DNA of 64,000 nucleotides from Thalassia testudinum (taxonomy: Eukaryota; Streptophyta; Magnoliopsida; Alismatales; Hydrocharitaceae), in assembly GCA_037157565.1 (NCBI GenBank), contig JAZHRO010000013.1:117690001-117754000 (forward strand). The letters are read 5' to 3'. The notes beneath the pieces were generated by a model. That model did no database searches, was not told the DNA's origin, and was given only the letters and a program-made list of their open reading frames with translations. The translations under genes and the position numbers were made by a program. Shown here piece by piece: positions 41,715 through 54,790 of this stretch (position 1 is the first letter of the stretch; each line of letters opens with the position of its first letter).

Positions 41715-44700
41715 TGATGCAGATTTTACGCAGTTTTATAAATGCGAGTTTTTGTCATTGAAATGTGTAAAATCAATCAACTCTTAAATTTATAATACCC
41801 AAATATGGTGAATATCTAGGGTCATCCAAGGGTGCCAATTTGTTAGTCACATGAAATGATTCTCTCTCTCACCTCTCAAACCTACACTTATCTTTTTGCA
41901 TTTTTAATTTTGATATTTTTAGGGTTTTCAAAAATAACGAGCACTTGAAAGCAAAGACAAACTACGCTAAACCTACACCTAAGTGGCAAAAATGAAACCC
42001 TCTCTTCTAAGCTCACCCTAGGCAAGTTTCCTAGGGTAATTAGAAGAGAGTGTGGTGCACTAAAACTATTAGAACAAGAAAAACACACTAAGATTAAAAC
42101 ATGAAATTGGAAGGCAAACTTGAAACTTGTATTACTAGCAAATAAGTGAAGTGTAGCGGAATGCTTGCTACATGGAAGAAATAAAAAAACACTAGCTAAT
42201 ACAAGTAAAATAAATGAGAAAAAAAGTATCCTCCAAAGATGATGAAGGAAGAGGTAGGTCTTGCTCCAAGCACAGCAGCTCCTATGCTTGAAAAGATCTC
42301 CTCCTCCTTGTCTCCAAGTTGATACTTCTCCAAGCTTTCCTCCAAGGTGGGCATCAACCACCTTGCTCCTCCTCTTGCCTGGCCGTCCCTCCTAGATGAA
42401 AGCCTCCTCCTCCTTGGTGTGGCACAAAAGAGAGGAAGAGAGAGGAAGAAGGAACCAAGGGGGTGGGTAGGTTGCCCCCTTGATCTTCTTCTCTTCTTCT
42501 TCCTTGGCCATGAGATGTAGGTGGTGTAGGTGGAATTAGAACTAACGGAGGATATGTTTATGGCGGTGGTTATGTGGAGTAGATATAGGAGTGGAGAGGG
42601 GGATGGTCGACTCCAACCATGGTAGGCTTAGGGTTAAGTGGCATATGGTGTAGGTGTAAGGTTAGGATGAAGGCTTAGTATGGTGGTTAATGGATGGAGG
42701 GCTAGGGTTTGTTGGTGCCACATGAGGGGATGTTTTGAGGTGGTTATAGTGGTGTTAAATGGGGTTAGCGCCACCTTTAGGTTGGGTTAAGGGTTAAGGT
42801 TGGTGCCATATTTTGGAGGGTTAGGATTAGGTGGTTGTAGGATGGATGGATTTGATATGTTGGTGCCATCTCAAGGGTTTCATGATTGGTAGTTGTAGGT
42901 GGTTACTTCTTTGGTGTACCTTGGGTTGGTGCCAAATAGGGTTTCTAGAAGGGGGCTTAAGTGGCGTCATAGATGGAGGGTTTAGATGTGGCTTAAGATG
43001 GTATGTAGGGTTAGGATTAAGGGTGCTTTTTGGCACCAAAGTAGGTGGTGGTTAATGGTCAAAAGGTGCCATACTTGGTGCCATTTTGAACTAATGCAAG
43101 TGATGTTTTGGTGCCAACTATGATGGGTTGGGGTTAGGTTTAAGTTGGGTTAAAGTGAGGTTAGTGATGGAAACCGTTCTCGCGCATTTTGAAAGTCATC
43201 AGAAATCGTAGTATAGTCACGCAAAAACGTTCGTCAAAAAATGATTTCTAAAGATAACGAGACTTTGAGTCCCGGTCGTTCGTCTCTGGGAGGCATTTGT
43301 TTACTTCTAAAATCGAACTTCTATTGCTCTACTTTGTTTAGAAAAGCATGATAGTTCGTGATTATTACGTATTTAGGTATGACATGCTTAGTTGCAAGAA
43401 AATTAGGAGTTAGAAACATGCAACGTGAATCACGCAAATATGATACCAATCAATAAGCTCATGGTGATTTCACAATATGGAGATATATATATAAAAGCAT
43501 TTTTCATTCATTCATTGGGGAGTTGTTGCACAAGGAAATCTAGAGGAAAGCCTATACATAAATGCTTGAAAAATTAAACCTAGCTACCAGAAAATGATTG
43601 CATATAAGAATCGATGGGGGATTTCGCATGCATCATTGGGGGAGAAGTAAGACTACACTACTAAGCAGTAAATGAAAGCAATAAAGATTATGAAGAGCAT
43701 GAATTAAAGCTAGAAGAATAGAGGGCATTAAGGGGTAGTCCCCGTTGGCCTTGGAGTGGTCGAGAGGAGAATGAGGGGCGGCCAATGTAGCTTAGGCCGA
43801 CCCTTGGAGAGAGGTAGGGTTGATCCAGCATCCTGGCATGGTGTCCTCCATGGTGGTGGTAGTGAGCTCGTGGAGGTGGAGTGATATCTAAGTGGAGGTG
43901 GCGTGAATGGCACCAATGGAGTGCAATTGCCAAGGAAGTGAATGGGTGTGTTTGGCCACCCATGGGATCTTTTTATAGACCCAATGGCTTCTCTCTAGAG
44001 AGGTGTAGAACTCTCTAGAGAGAGTCCAAGAGTGGCCGGCCACATGTGGGTGGATGTGGTCTTTGAGATCCAAGAATTGTGGATCTCAATTTGAATTCCT
44101 CTTGGTTGCTAAATTTGGCAACCAAGAGGTGGCGCCATCTCAAGAGGTCTCTAGAGAATTCTAGAGAGGTGTGTGTGCGTTAATGGGTGTGTGTGTGTGT
44201 GTGTGTGTGTGGTCGTGCTCTATGTGGCTAGGTGGCTTAGGTTAGGTCCTAAGGGGTTTGGGTAGGTGTAGGTCTCGAATTAGGGTTACAAACCTTAATT
44301 GCTAAGGGAAAATGCAATTAAAATGAACCTAAGTTTAATTTAATGAGTGTGAACCTAATTGAGAGTGGAATAACTCAATTAGGTTGGGTTTAGGTCAATT
44401 GGACTCTCACCAAGTCCAATTAAACTTGTGTGGGTTGAGATCTAAGCTCAATTAGACTCAATGAGTCCAATTGACTTAGGTGATGGTAATTGACTTTGGT
44501 CTAAGTCAATTGGGTTTGGTGAGGACCTAATTAGGTCCTTAGGTAGGTCTAGAGGTGATGTACTAGGGTTAGGACACCTTAATTTAGGTTCCTATGAGGT
44601 TGGGATTAGGTCTAGGGAGCTAGAGATCCAAGATCAAGACTTGAATCTCAAAACAGGGACTGGAGACCAGTATCAAACATCGAAAAATAGGATCAGACGA

Positions 44701-45756
44701 CTTATACTCAAAAATCAGAAGTCCAGACTTCAGTTCTGGACGTCCAATTTGAGTCAAGGGAAATCAGGGTTCTGTTTTGGGTACTCTGCAGAAATTGGAC
44801 GTCTGACAAAGTGTCTGGACGTCGAATAATACTGCAGAAGTCGATTTGAGGTGTGCGGGAGCTGGCTAAGGGTCCTGGATGTCCTATAACTTATCTGGAC
44901 ATCCAGATAAGGGTTGGAACTTGGGTTTTAAGGCTTCCTAAGATGTTGTGACCTAATCTAAGGGTGGCTAAGGCTTGGGGAAGTCTCTAGGCTATCCTAG
45001 GGCTAGGATGGACCTAAGCTCTTCACATTTTACTGCTTTATTTCTACATAATAGAATAGAAAACCTTTGACCCCCTTACATTATTATTCCTACATCTAAA
45101 CTAGGCCTTTTGCTCCAGCTTTACTGCAACTCCCGTTATTTCAGATCCAGCTGCAGATCCTGCTCCAGATCCAGCTCCAGATCTGTTTATTGCCTGCAAT
45201 CGACATAATGCACTTAATCAACACATTATAACTTTATTTTATGCATAGCTAAAGTAAAGCAGTAAAGATGTAGGTAATGCTTATGCATGCATGAATTTCT
45301 CTATCTTATGCTAAGTTCTAGTCTAATCTAGGTCAATTAAGACCTATGATTGCTGTGCAATCAGTTAGTGGTGGAGCTAAATGGATGGAGATTAGGGTTA
45401 GATTTTGATGGCCAAGGAGGTGACTAGCTAAGCTAGTTAAGCTAGTAGATGAGTAGTGGAGAGAGGAGGTAGATGATTGCTGAAGAGAGTTGCATGTGAA
45501 CTCCTTAGCTAGCTTTGCTAGCTAGTTCTTTGCTAACTGCTAAGACAAGCTAAGATGAGTTGGCTTTCGCTGATGTGAGCTGAGGTGAGCTGCATCTGGT
45601 CTTCCTGGAGATTACTTAGCTAGCTGGAGTAGCTAGCTTAGGTCAGGTAGCTTAGCTCAACTGAGTTGAGCTGACTTGACTCTTTGGGAGCTAGACTTGA
45701 GCTAGCCTGAGCTGGTTGAGGTCTTCTTCAACTGAGTAGGCTTAGCTAGTTGATGG
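41715..45756 (-). mobile_element. LTR, family F (F3), truncated, split by E3
   Basis: Minus-strand LTR whose end is at 41715 (plus TGATGCAGATTTTACG). Own sequence 41715-43164 and 45369-45756, colinear with F1. It stops at GTTGATGG (45749-45756), where F1 continues TAGTAGCTATTCC, so about 500 bp of the LTR 5' part are missing here. The bases that follow look like a DNA-transposon end (see 48383). It keeps the ACCCTAGG/CCTAGGGT repeat near 42015-42037. Confidence 0.75.
43165..45363 (-). mobile_element. Solo LTR, family E (E3), inside F3
   Basis: Minus-strand LTR from 45363 (TGATTGCACAGCAATC) to 43165, 2199 bp, with an exact TSD GTTAG (43160-43164, 45364-45368). It keeps the terminal hairpin (45348-45362), the hairpin ladder (about 44290-44550), the ACGT-core palindromes (about 44735-44900) and a TATA box in an inverted repeat (43960-43987). 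A (TG)n run lies near 44188-44211. Confidence 0.93.
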
Positions 45757-45761
45757 CACAC

Positions 45762-46558
45762 TGGTCGAACCAGGATAGGTTATGTTAATATGGTGATTTT
45801 ATCGTTGAAATGTGTATAGTGGTTAACCTAAATTGAGCCTAACCATCTCTTTACAAATTTTTTTACCTGGCCTACTTAATTTTATCTTGGTCACTTTTAG
45901 GCCCAGGGTCAAACTCAGGGAAGTGGGATTAGAAGAAGTTTCTACGCCTTTCCTACAACGAATCTCTTCCGTTTGTTTATTGTGTTTTTGGTGTTTATCT
46001 ATTTAAGATTTTTTTCTGATAATTTTTGTCCTTGAGGTACACCCTCAAAATCAGGTTCTTGGCTTTGAGTCAAATTAGGGTTCCCAAAATTAGTCTTGCT
46101 ATTCGTAAGACTGAGTACCTGCAAGTCAAAGATTATCTTTTCTCTTTTGTGTATTTTTTTTTATCTTTTTAATGGCAGGAAAGAGAAACAGAAATAAAGT
46201 AAATATAGTATATATATATGTATATATTATATATGTATAAAGGGGTGGGGGTGGAGGTGGAGATGGCGTGTAGCACGGTGTCAAGTCGGTCATCGTCTAG
46301 GAAGATGCAACCAACAGAACGAAGTGCTGCGTGGAGTGTAGGATGGATGGTGGAAGATGTGTGCGAAAACGCTTTCTATACGCATGTATCGGGGAATATC
46401 AGCAACTGGTGCAGATATTCCCGCGACACAACTTATGGTAGGTGATATGAATATATATATATATATATATATATATTATTTATTTATACGTATATAAATA
46501 TATGTATATATATAAATATATATGTGTATATATATATATATATATAAGTATATAGATG

Positions 46559-46589
<31 letters not shown>

Positions 46590-48382
46590 GTATATAGACT
46601 AATACTTAGTTATATAAGTACTAATATATGTATAGATATATGTATATATATATGTCTATATATGTATATGAATATATATATATATGTATAAGTATATGTG
46701 TATATATATGTATTTATATATATATATATATATGTATCTATACTTATACTTAGTTATATAGGTAATAATATACATATAGATAGATATATATATATATTTA
46801 TATTTATATATTTGTACGTATATAAATATATGTATATATGTAAATATATATGTATATATATATAGATAAGTATATAGATATATATATGTATGTATGTATA
46901 TTAATACTTAGGTATATAGGTACTACTATATGTATAGATATAAGTATATATATATATATGTATATAAATATATAGATATATATATATGTATATATATATA
47001 TAAGTATATATTAGTGTATAAGTGAGTGGGTGTGTGTACAAGAGTGTGTGTGTGTGTATGTGTGAGGTGAGTGTCTGTGAGAGAGAGAGAGAGAGAGATA
47101 GATAGAGCGTCTGCTGAAGATGGCGTGAAGGAGTGCGGGTTAAGTCGTTTGCACGCAGCTGGCGACGTCTGGTGATCCATGCGCAGGCACGCGAAGGCGC
47201 GCGCGCACGCAGGAGGGAGCGAGCGTGGGAGAAATCGCAGCACACCGCTCTACGCGAAGAGGGTGATGCGGGCGAAGAAGCGGGCACGTGTAGATGGGTG
47301 CGAGCAAAGGGAGACGCGGGTGCAGGCGCTGGAGCGGGCACGGGGAGAGACACGAGCACGGGCTGGGGCCGGTAGCGGCACGTTGGGTCACCAGATAAGT
47401 GAGAAACTTACCGATCACTGCACTGTAGCCACAGTGTTCCGCTGACTAGCGTGAACAGTGGCTACAGTGTCGCTCGACTCGCACGACCAGGTGCCAACGG
47501 TTTCGTGAGTGTAGGTAGTGTGGAGCGGCCGACGCGCGCACGGAGAAGCTGCACTGGTTGCTGGCTTGCGGAGAGGCGGGTGCGGGCGCGAAGAAGCGAG
47601 AGGCGAGGGTGGCCTGCAAGCGCGTGCTGAAGGCGAGGGCAGCCTGCAGGCGCGCGTGGTGGAGGTCTGCGACAGGGCGCACGCGGTGGAGGTCTGCAAC
47701 AGGGCACGCGATGGCCAGCGCCTTACTGCTGCTGCTGCGGAGCTTGAGCTTCAAAGCTCGGCTCTGTGGCAATAGCGGAAATTGCTTGGAAAGGTGAAAT
47801 CAGAGTGGGGAAGACCACCACGCCCACCGGCTCTTTGATGAGCTGGGCAGTGGTGGGACTCACAGTGGTGGCTGTGCACCACTGTGAGTTGCTCCTACCC
47901 GTAGCGTGGCTGCTCAGGAGGAGAGGCTACATATGGAGCGGAGAGGGGAGGAGATGGCCTGGAGAAGAAGCTAGTATGGTGTTTTTTTTGTGTGGACCAG
48001 GCTCTCCTTTGCAAGAAGACGGCCGTGCCTTTTTAAAGAGGAGGAAGGCATGCACAGCCATGCCCTGGCTGTGCATGGCTGTGCATGTAGCTGGCAGGGA
48101 GAGCTGTTTGCAGGGCATGGCACGAGGAAGAAGGCCCAGCCATGCAGCCGCGGAGAAGAAAGTCAAATAAAAATAAAAATAAAAAGTTGGTGAATTTTGC
48201 AAGGCAGCACTTGAGGAAAAAAATAAATTTCAAGCCCATTTATTTCACTCTCCTCCCCTCTCAAATAAACGCATGCATGCGTGTATTTTTACAAATGCGA
48301 CTATGGCTACCTAATATGCACTGGCAATGCTAGGAAATAGCACAAGACGGCACAATTGCTGGTGTATTTTTCTGTGCAATCA
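45762..48382 (-). mobile_element. Solo LTR, family G
   Basis: Minus-strand LTR from 48382 (TGATTGCACAG) to 45762 (plus TGGTCGAACCAGG), 2621 bp, with an exact TSD CACAC (45757-45761, 48383-48387). The complement of a CCCTGAGTTTGACCCTGGG box lies near 45900-45920, as in other LTRs here. It carries a long TA-rich satellite (46208-47010) and a GC-rich block (47130-47720). ORFs in that block are low-complexity and are not called. Confidence 0.82.
46208..47010. repeat. TA-rich microsatellite block in LTR G
   Basis: Nearly pure alternation of TATA, TGTA and TAAATA units, with a recurring longer unit containing ACTTAGTTATATA or ACTTAGGTATATA (near 46605, 46748, 46905). A (GT)n run and a (GA)n run follow (about 47030-47100). 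Confidence 0.9.
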
Positions 48383-48520
48383 CACACAACAAGAAAATCA
48401 CCCTATACCAACAGACTGCTTACAATGACATGTAATAATGTCGCTGTAGGTTTTTTTATAAGTTGCCGCTGTCCAATGCTTCACCGGTAGGCAAATTTAG
48501 ATAAAAAAAGAAATCAAGGG
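48383..48520 (+). other. Possible CACTA-like terminus next to LTR G
   Basis: Removing LTR G leaves CACACAACAAGAAAATCACC abutting GTTGATGG of LTR F3. This resembles a CACTA-type end (CAC...CAAGAAAA), and the following sequence has a short inverted motif (TTACAATGACATG / AATGTCGCTGTAG) of the kind found near such ends. The opposite end was not found in the window. Confidence 0.35.
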
Positions 48521-51500
48521 CATATGAGTCTCTTTCTTTCGCTTGCCCTTTCGTTAACCCTAGAGTGATCCTGCTTCACCCTAGCGACATTGCTTCTCTG
48601 CAACATTGCTGCTTTTATCCCAACCACAAATCGACACCACTCTTTTCCTTGACATCGACCTCAGAGCGATGCCACTCAACCTTCGAACTTATCCTCAATG
48701 TTGACCTCAGAGAGACACCACTCTTATTCTCGATGCCGAGCTCAGAGCTACGCTAGACCTCGGAGCAAATGGCACTCGATGGAGTCGACGCTTCTTCCCA
48801 TTCGAGCTCAGAGGCCATACCATTATCACATTCTCGACCCTCAGAGTCTCTGCCCCTAATCAAGCTCTATAATCTTGTCGACTCAGGTTAGTTAAAACTC
48901 TCGATCTCTCACATTCTGATCTATCGTCGTTGGAGATCATTGAAGGCAGATGCCTCTTTTATAGTTTTGGGTTAATCTCTCACTCAAATTTGATCTCGCA
49001 CTCAGATTTTCCCTTTTCAAATTAATCCCTCTCTTTCTCAATCTTTCTCACTATTTATTGATCATATTCTACACGGTAAAATGATCTCACCCACTCAATT
49101 AGATCTCTCACTTAATTTCTCTCTGTCAATCTTTCTCACTGATCTTTCGATCAGATCTATGATCTATTAGGCCTCTCCTACTCGATTTCTCTCGTTCAAT
49201 CACCTTCTCTCTATTTGTCTCTCCCTCTCTACAATGTTTGTTCCTTTGCTCGATATGATTCGATCATTTTCTGTCTTTATTGGATTTTGAGAATAATTTC
49301 CATGTTTGTCCCAAATATAATTACAATATCTGAATATTTGCTTCAAGTTCTTTTGTTCAATAATATATTTCTAGGAGAACATTGATTCTATCCATGAGGT
49401 ATTAGATTCGTGAACAATTGATTACAATGAAGTTTATAGGAGAATCTATAGCTTCAGCCCTTGATTGGGCTCGAGTCATCGCCAATGCTCAACCGTAGAG
49501 GAGGAATAGGGGAAAAAAGGAGGAAACAGAGGAAACTAGGGGAAAATAGAAGAATTAGAGAAGGAGATGAGAGGAGACCAAGACACCATCCCCCCTCCCA
49601 ATGACGTATCCAGATGCCTCTCCGACCCCCACGGAGGAGATCAGTCGTAGGCTCTACTACGACTAGAGGTCGAGGAAACTGATGTTGGCCTTTTTGCATG
49701 CATTCATCGTAAGATGTGTGCAGATCAAATGCACACCAACTGTTAGGATTGGGGTGCAAGATGCAATAGTGCTCAATCTTATGCACATCAAATGCTCACT
49801 AAAATGCTTAGATGAGCTTTGTTTTGTTAGGATTGGGAATTCAATTATGCACACCAACTGTTCACTAAAATGCCTAAATGAGTTTTTTAGGTGATTCTTT
49901 TCTTTAATTTCTGAATACAAAAATCCATATCTGTTAAATATCTAGGAAACACTCAATTTTCAATGGAATATATAGATTATTGTTGGGAAGATGACACCTA
50001 AGGAGTGATGCACAATGGATGGTTTCATCATTTATCATGCCAAAGGAGACAAAGGCATATTATTCTCATTTTTTTATCCATATCTATTACAATGCAGCTC
50101 TGGCATTGTAGTTGATCTTTTTGCTACAACCATGTTTGATAGTTAGCCTTTGCTATTGAAAGTGAAAAGTTCTTTATTATTATTTTACTAGGTAGCTAGG
50201 ACTTAGTTAAAACAACTCCATTGCTAAATTTCTACTAAAACTTTCATTAAAGCAAATGATGCTAAATTATTTGCAAATAGAATCTATGGAATTGTCATCC
50301 GATAACTTTGCCCTTTCCACGCATATAGTTTATATAATTGTCAAATGATTTATAATTTCAAAGCATAGTAATATTTTAGTAATTTTCAAGTGGTGATCGT
50401 TGTTTCGAGTGTTGGTTGTTTTCTTTTTGTTGGGGGAATTTAGGTATGAAGTGGTTGAGGATTGCACGGACTATGACGAGTCGAAGGCTGCTATTGCTAC
50501 GCTATAGAAGTCCATCTTGCAGAAACTGAATCAATGCAATCCAATTCTTGAAGTAATTTTGAACACCTCCCTCCCTTTTCTTTCATTTGCTTGTTGAGTT
50601 TTATGAATGTTTTTCCTTCCATTGCCCTTAGAAAGCAATCTGAATTTTGAATACTCTATATAAGAAAATTTTGATTTTGAATAAACAAACAAGATCGAAT
50701 TATGAGCTTTTACATATCATTAGGTGCTCTGTCTGGTATCAATTTATCAAGATTTGTAATACAGTAAAAAATTAGGCATAAAAGCCAGGTACTTATATAA
50801 AGATACTGCTGCAAATGGCACATGGGTCAATGATCTCCCGAATGGACATAAAAAGGTTTTTCTTCTATTCACCTGTAAAAAATCTCATTGCTATCCCGAA
50901 AACCCAATTCTAACATGATGAAGAGATGAATGGAATTTTGATGGGGTTGAATCCCAACCTTGAGATGTATAATTTGCATACCTTGGAATATGTATTGCAG
51001 TTGAGCAGGATGTAATTATAGTGCCTAGTGCTTGATACAAACAAAGCATAGAGCTACTTCAACTTGTGACTGATGCTCTGTCAGGACTAGTTGTGTAACA
51101 CAATGCTATTCATATTTACTCTATAGGAAGATGGACAAAGAGGTATACATGGAACTTCAGTATTCACATAATTTTACAATGTACTCTTCCCTATCTACTA
51201 TTCTTGCCAGGTGTTCATTTCTACTTTATATTCTAGTTCCCTCACCCCCATACTCTTAGTGGCATCTCCGCTTTAAGAAAATTGTAAATAAGGAGCTACT
51301 TCATTTCTAATAATTCCAAAATTTGAATTCACATACACCTGACAATATCAAGTAATTGAGAAGTTTTTCAACTTGGTAACTTCTTGGTCTAATATTTTGT
51401 TTGTAATTAGATCAGTTAGCTATTTCACAAGCAAAATTAAGTTGGTTCCTACTAAATGAATATTAAGGCCAACAAATCTCAAGGCATGGCTAGAAAGATG

Positions 51501-51628
51501 CTTTGTTGAAATTAGGTGGCAAATTATAGGTCTGGTTTTTCTGGTCATGGATGTGCCATAATACTAGGATAAGTGGCAACTTATGAGATCTGCTACTAGC
51601 TAATAGAGCTTCTTTGTTTTTGCAGATG
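48521..51628 (+). other. Gene-like, intron-containing low-repeat stretch
   Basis: This is the largest part of the window without recognisable TE sequence. It has a pyrimidine-rich, UTR-like beginning (48540-49260), AT-rich intron-like DNA, and a well-formed exon candidate (50444-50552). I recognise no protein. It could be a fragment captured by a DNA transposon or the remains of a host gene. A minus-strand ORF at 49454-49786 has no visible family features. Confidence 0.35.
50444..50552 (+). pseudogene. Candidate internal exon of an unidentified gene
   Basis: A pyrimidine-rich tract and AG (50442-50443) precede a 109-nt open stretch that ends at GAA before GTAATT. It reads YEVVEDCTDYDESKAAIATL, a stop (TAG), then KSILQKLNQCNPILE. 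The composition and splice-like borders are protein-like, unlike the surrounding AT-rich DNA. The in-frame TAG (a CAG to TAG change would explain it) points to a dead copy. I could not identify the protein family. Confidence 0.4.
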
Positions 51629-51633
51629 GATGG

Positions 51634-51920
51634 TGAAAGAGCGATCTTCGTTTTCGTTGAAAACTTTAACATAAAATGATGTGTCGTATTTAATCGTGTG
51701 GTAGAAAATCATTTTTGAAAACATTTTAATTTTCAAAATCTAACCACGAATAGTTAGGTTGTCTCCACAGGGAGGAATTAGCCTATTTAAACTAGTGTGT
51801 TGTGCTTCGTTTATTCGGGAATCTCAATGTGTATGCATACTAACTAGTGCATGTGTTTTCAACATGATTTCTTGCTTCAAATAATTAATCAAGAATACAG
51901 GTGTGCATATGCAAAATCAC
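51634..51920 (-). mobile_element. LTR B fragment (B3), interrupted by D1
   Basis: TGAAAGAGCGATCTTCG...GCAAAATCAC is homologous to the first 290 bp of the B LTRs (17221, 27136). It breaks at the first base of D1. GATGG (51629-51633) is the candidate left TSD of B3, and ATCAC (51916-51920) the candidate left TSD of D1; their partners would lie beyond the window. Confidence 0.8.
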
Positions 51921-54736
51921 TGATGAGAACCTCATCATGAGCCATAACTAGCTCATTTTGACCTAATACAAAGGATAAAAGCTCCTACATATCTCAAGGA
52001 AAGGCTTAACTCAGAGAATTCTGAGTTTAAGGAGAAAACAAGTCATAAGGGGTAAAAATGCAATTTCACCAGTATAATCTGCATACAGGGTAATTCAGGG
52101 CCCAAACATAGGTCAAATCAGCTTAATAAGAATAAAAGTGGGATGAAATGATCTAGCAAGGGCTACAGCAATTCCAAGAAACTAAATGATAAATCTGTAA
52201 CCCTAAAACAACCCACTTCAATTCACAAGGTTCGAGGCAAAGTAAAAATAGAATAAACCCTCTAAAATTCATAGAAAAATAATCTCTAGGGTTTAGAACC
52301 TTCAATTTGGCCTTTAGAACCCATTTTGACCTACATTGAGAACCATGCCCAATTAATAACTTAATTTGGGTTTTTACGCAAATTGACCGGTCAAACAAGG
52401 TTTAATATGAAAATGAAATTCACCATCAGATTCCTTAGGACCTAATTAGTCATGTATAAAAACTTGAGCCTAAGAAGAAACCTCCTTGACCGACTTTACA
52501 CTTTGGTCCTCATATATTTACTCTTTGGCCCTCAACTTTTGAACCCTCGCATTTTGGCCCCTAACTCTCCTTCGTTCTTTGCAATCAGGTCCCTCCTGCA
52601 AAACCTGCCAGCACCATGCTCCGGCGACCTTGCGCGGAGCATGGCGCCGCGCAGGGTGAGGTGGGGGACCTGGCAAGTAAACCGGGGGTGCCCTGCGTCG
52701 TCAGCTGTCGCAGGGACACCCCCCTGGTCGTTGTAACCCACCATACCGGCCGTGCGAACGCACGGACGGTATGGGTTCTTGTTTCCGACCATCCTCCGGC
52801 GAGGGAGACACGTCGTCTCCCTCCGCCTTCCTCCCTGTTTGATCCCTATAAATACCCCCCATTGCTCCACCGACCGGGGCAGCTTGGATCTGACGGAGAA
52901 AATCCCCAACTTTCTTCTCTTCTTCCTCCGGCAGACGCTCACCAGCTCCGGCGGTTTCCTCCCCCTCCACCTCTTCGCTCTGCCGCAATACCAGCAGCAG
53001 AGACTTCCTCCCCTGCTCTTCCCGCGCCACGCCGCACCCAGCTGGCGCCTCTCCGGCTCTCTGCTCGCCGCCGCCCCTTCCCCTGAGCATCGTCTTCTCC
53101 GGCGACAGTCGATACGACTGTCGCCCTGTTCCTCCCCCTTCGTCCCTGCAAGTAAGCTAGAGCTACTCCCCTTCTTCTCCTCTTTCTTTCCCCGCTTTCA
53201 ATTTATTCAATTAAGCCCTCGACCGACCCTGACCACCTTCACCCCCTTCGCCTCCGACCACCCTCCGACGAGCCGCTCCCATCACCTCAGCAACCCACAC
53301 GGCTCGCCGACCACCGCAGGACCTCCGCCTCCTCACCCTGATCAACCTCCGCCCTGCCACTTCCCCCACATCACCCTCTGCAACTCCACCGAACAGACCC
53401 TTCCTCCGACCCACAGTCCGACCTAGGGCAGCCCTCGCACGCCGCCCCGCGCCTCGCCACCACCCACACGAGCTTCGCCGCACCCTGGCGAAGCTCCTGG
53501 CACTCTTTGATTAGGCCGAGAGGCCGTTTTCTTGTGGACAGGCCACCCGACCTCCGCCGCCATTGACGCGCAGGAGGAACTGCTTCCACCTGCAGCTACA
53601 GGCGCGCCACGCTCAGCGCCAAGCCCAGATTCACTCCCAGGCCTTGCGAGGAGTTTGGCAAAACACCAGGTTCGCAGCTAAGGAAGAAAGCTTCGCGCGA
53701 CGCCGCCATCTCCTGCTGAATTCCCCGCTGCGGGCGCGCAATTGAGGTGGGCCATTTAGTCCCACCTCGGAAACGCCTGACGAGCCGCAGCGACATAAGA
53801 TGCAAAAGTGCTGAAGGCTTACTGCCTCAGCACACGGGGTGAGGTCCCCTTCACCCGCCCGGTTACCCGGCCTCGTCCGCGCTCACGCCCCGCGGACCTG
53901 ACCCGAACCGACCCGACCCGACCTAAGACTGACCTGCACTCCTCGCCCACCACGCACGCCGGTGGGCCTGGACCCGGGCCTGATCCGAACCCGGTTACCC
54001 GGTAGCTCTGGGAGAGCTTTCCCAAGAGTGGTTTCAGAGAGAAAGAGAGACACGGGGGGGGAGGGTAGAGTAGGTTTTGCCTCTGACGAAAAACTCTGAA
54101 GTGTGCAGGCACAGGCGAAGAAGAAGACCCGCGGAAGAAGAAGGAAGCTAACTGTAGCAACAGGTAGTTAAGTCGTATGATTTGGAAATCAGACGACGGC
54201 CTGAAGCAGCTAAGGAAGAAAGCTTCGCGTGACGTCCCTGGCTGAAAAAGAAAAGAAGAAGCTGACACTTAACCGCAGGGAGGAAAAACAAGAAGAAACT
54301 CTAAAGAAGAGGCTGAGCAAGGCAGAAGAGGAGGAAAGGCTGCAGAGAAGAAGTGCAGCAGAGCCAAGGAAGAAGAAACCTTCACAGAAGAGACTGCAGA
54401 AAAAGAAGAAGAGAGGCCAAGACAGAAACCAAGGAAGAAGAAGAGAGGCCAAGACAGAAACGAAGAAGAAGAAGAAGGAGATCTGAAGAAAGAAAGAAAG
54501 AAGAACATCACGAGGAGAAAACAAAGAGAACAACAAATTCTTTCCCTCTCTCTTTCTTTATTTTGTAAAAGAAATATGTATATCTCTAGAATACAACTTG
54601 CTCCCTGAGTTCGACCTCGGGAACTCTTTTATTTTCCGAGTAAAAAAATTTTATATATTTGAAATGTTGGTAATAACCGGCTTTACTACAACGTTATAAC
54701 AAAACCAAAACCCGGTCATCAAACGAACCGACTCCA
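51921..54736 (+). repeat. 5' LTR of Athila-type element D1
   Basis: TGATGAGAACC...GACTCCA, 2816 bp, related along its length to the D2 LTR. Terminal hairpin GATGAG-AAC-CTCATC (51922-51936), TATA box TATAAATA (52847-52854), purine-rich GAAGAAGAA block (about 54115-54500) and CTCCCTGAGTTCGACC box (54601-54616). Followed by a perfect PBS. Several overlapping ORFs (52452-53426 and others) lie in the GC-rich part and are not called. Confidence 0.9.
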
Positions 54737-54740
54737 TTTT

Positions 54741-54790
54741 TGGCGCCGTTGCCGGGGAGCAACGGCTATTCTAGAGGTAAACATTCCTGT
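54741..54790 (+). other. PBS and start of internal region, D1
   Basis: TGGCGCCGTTGCCGGGGA (54741-54758) lies 4 nt after the LTR. D2 begins 32 nt later, so only 50 bp of this D1 internal region precede the D2 insertion. CCTGT (54786-54790) is the candidate left TSD of D2. Confidence 0.88.

Noticed and set aside
47133..48170. Arg-, Ala- and Gly-rich ORFs in LTR G
   Set aside because: GC-rich LTR sequence open on both strands; no homologous domain features.
50805..50875. FHA-like motif (NGTWVN) in the gene-like region
   Set aside because: A six-residue match in a short open stretch; another frame is equally open and no other FHA residues are visible.
52452..53426. ORFs up to 224 aa in LTR D1
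   Set aside because: No counterpart in the same frame in the D2 LTR and no known domain.
54229..54568. Lys/Glu-rich ORFs in 54229-54568 and 56886-57247
   Set aside because: Translation of GAAGAAGAA purine repeats in the D1 and D2 LTRs.
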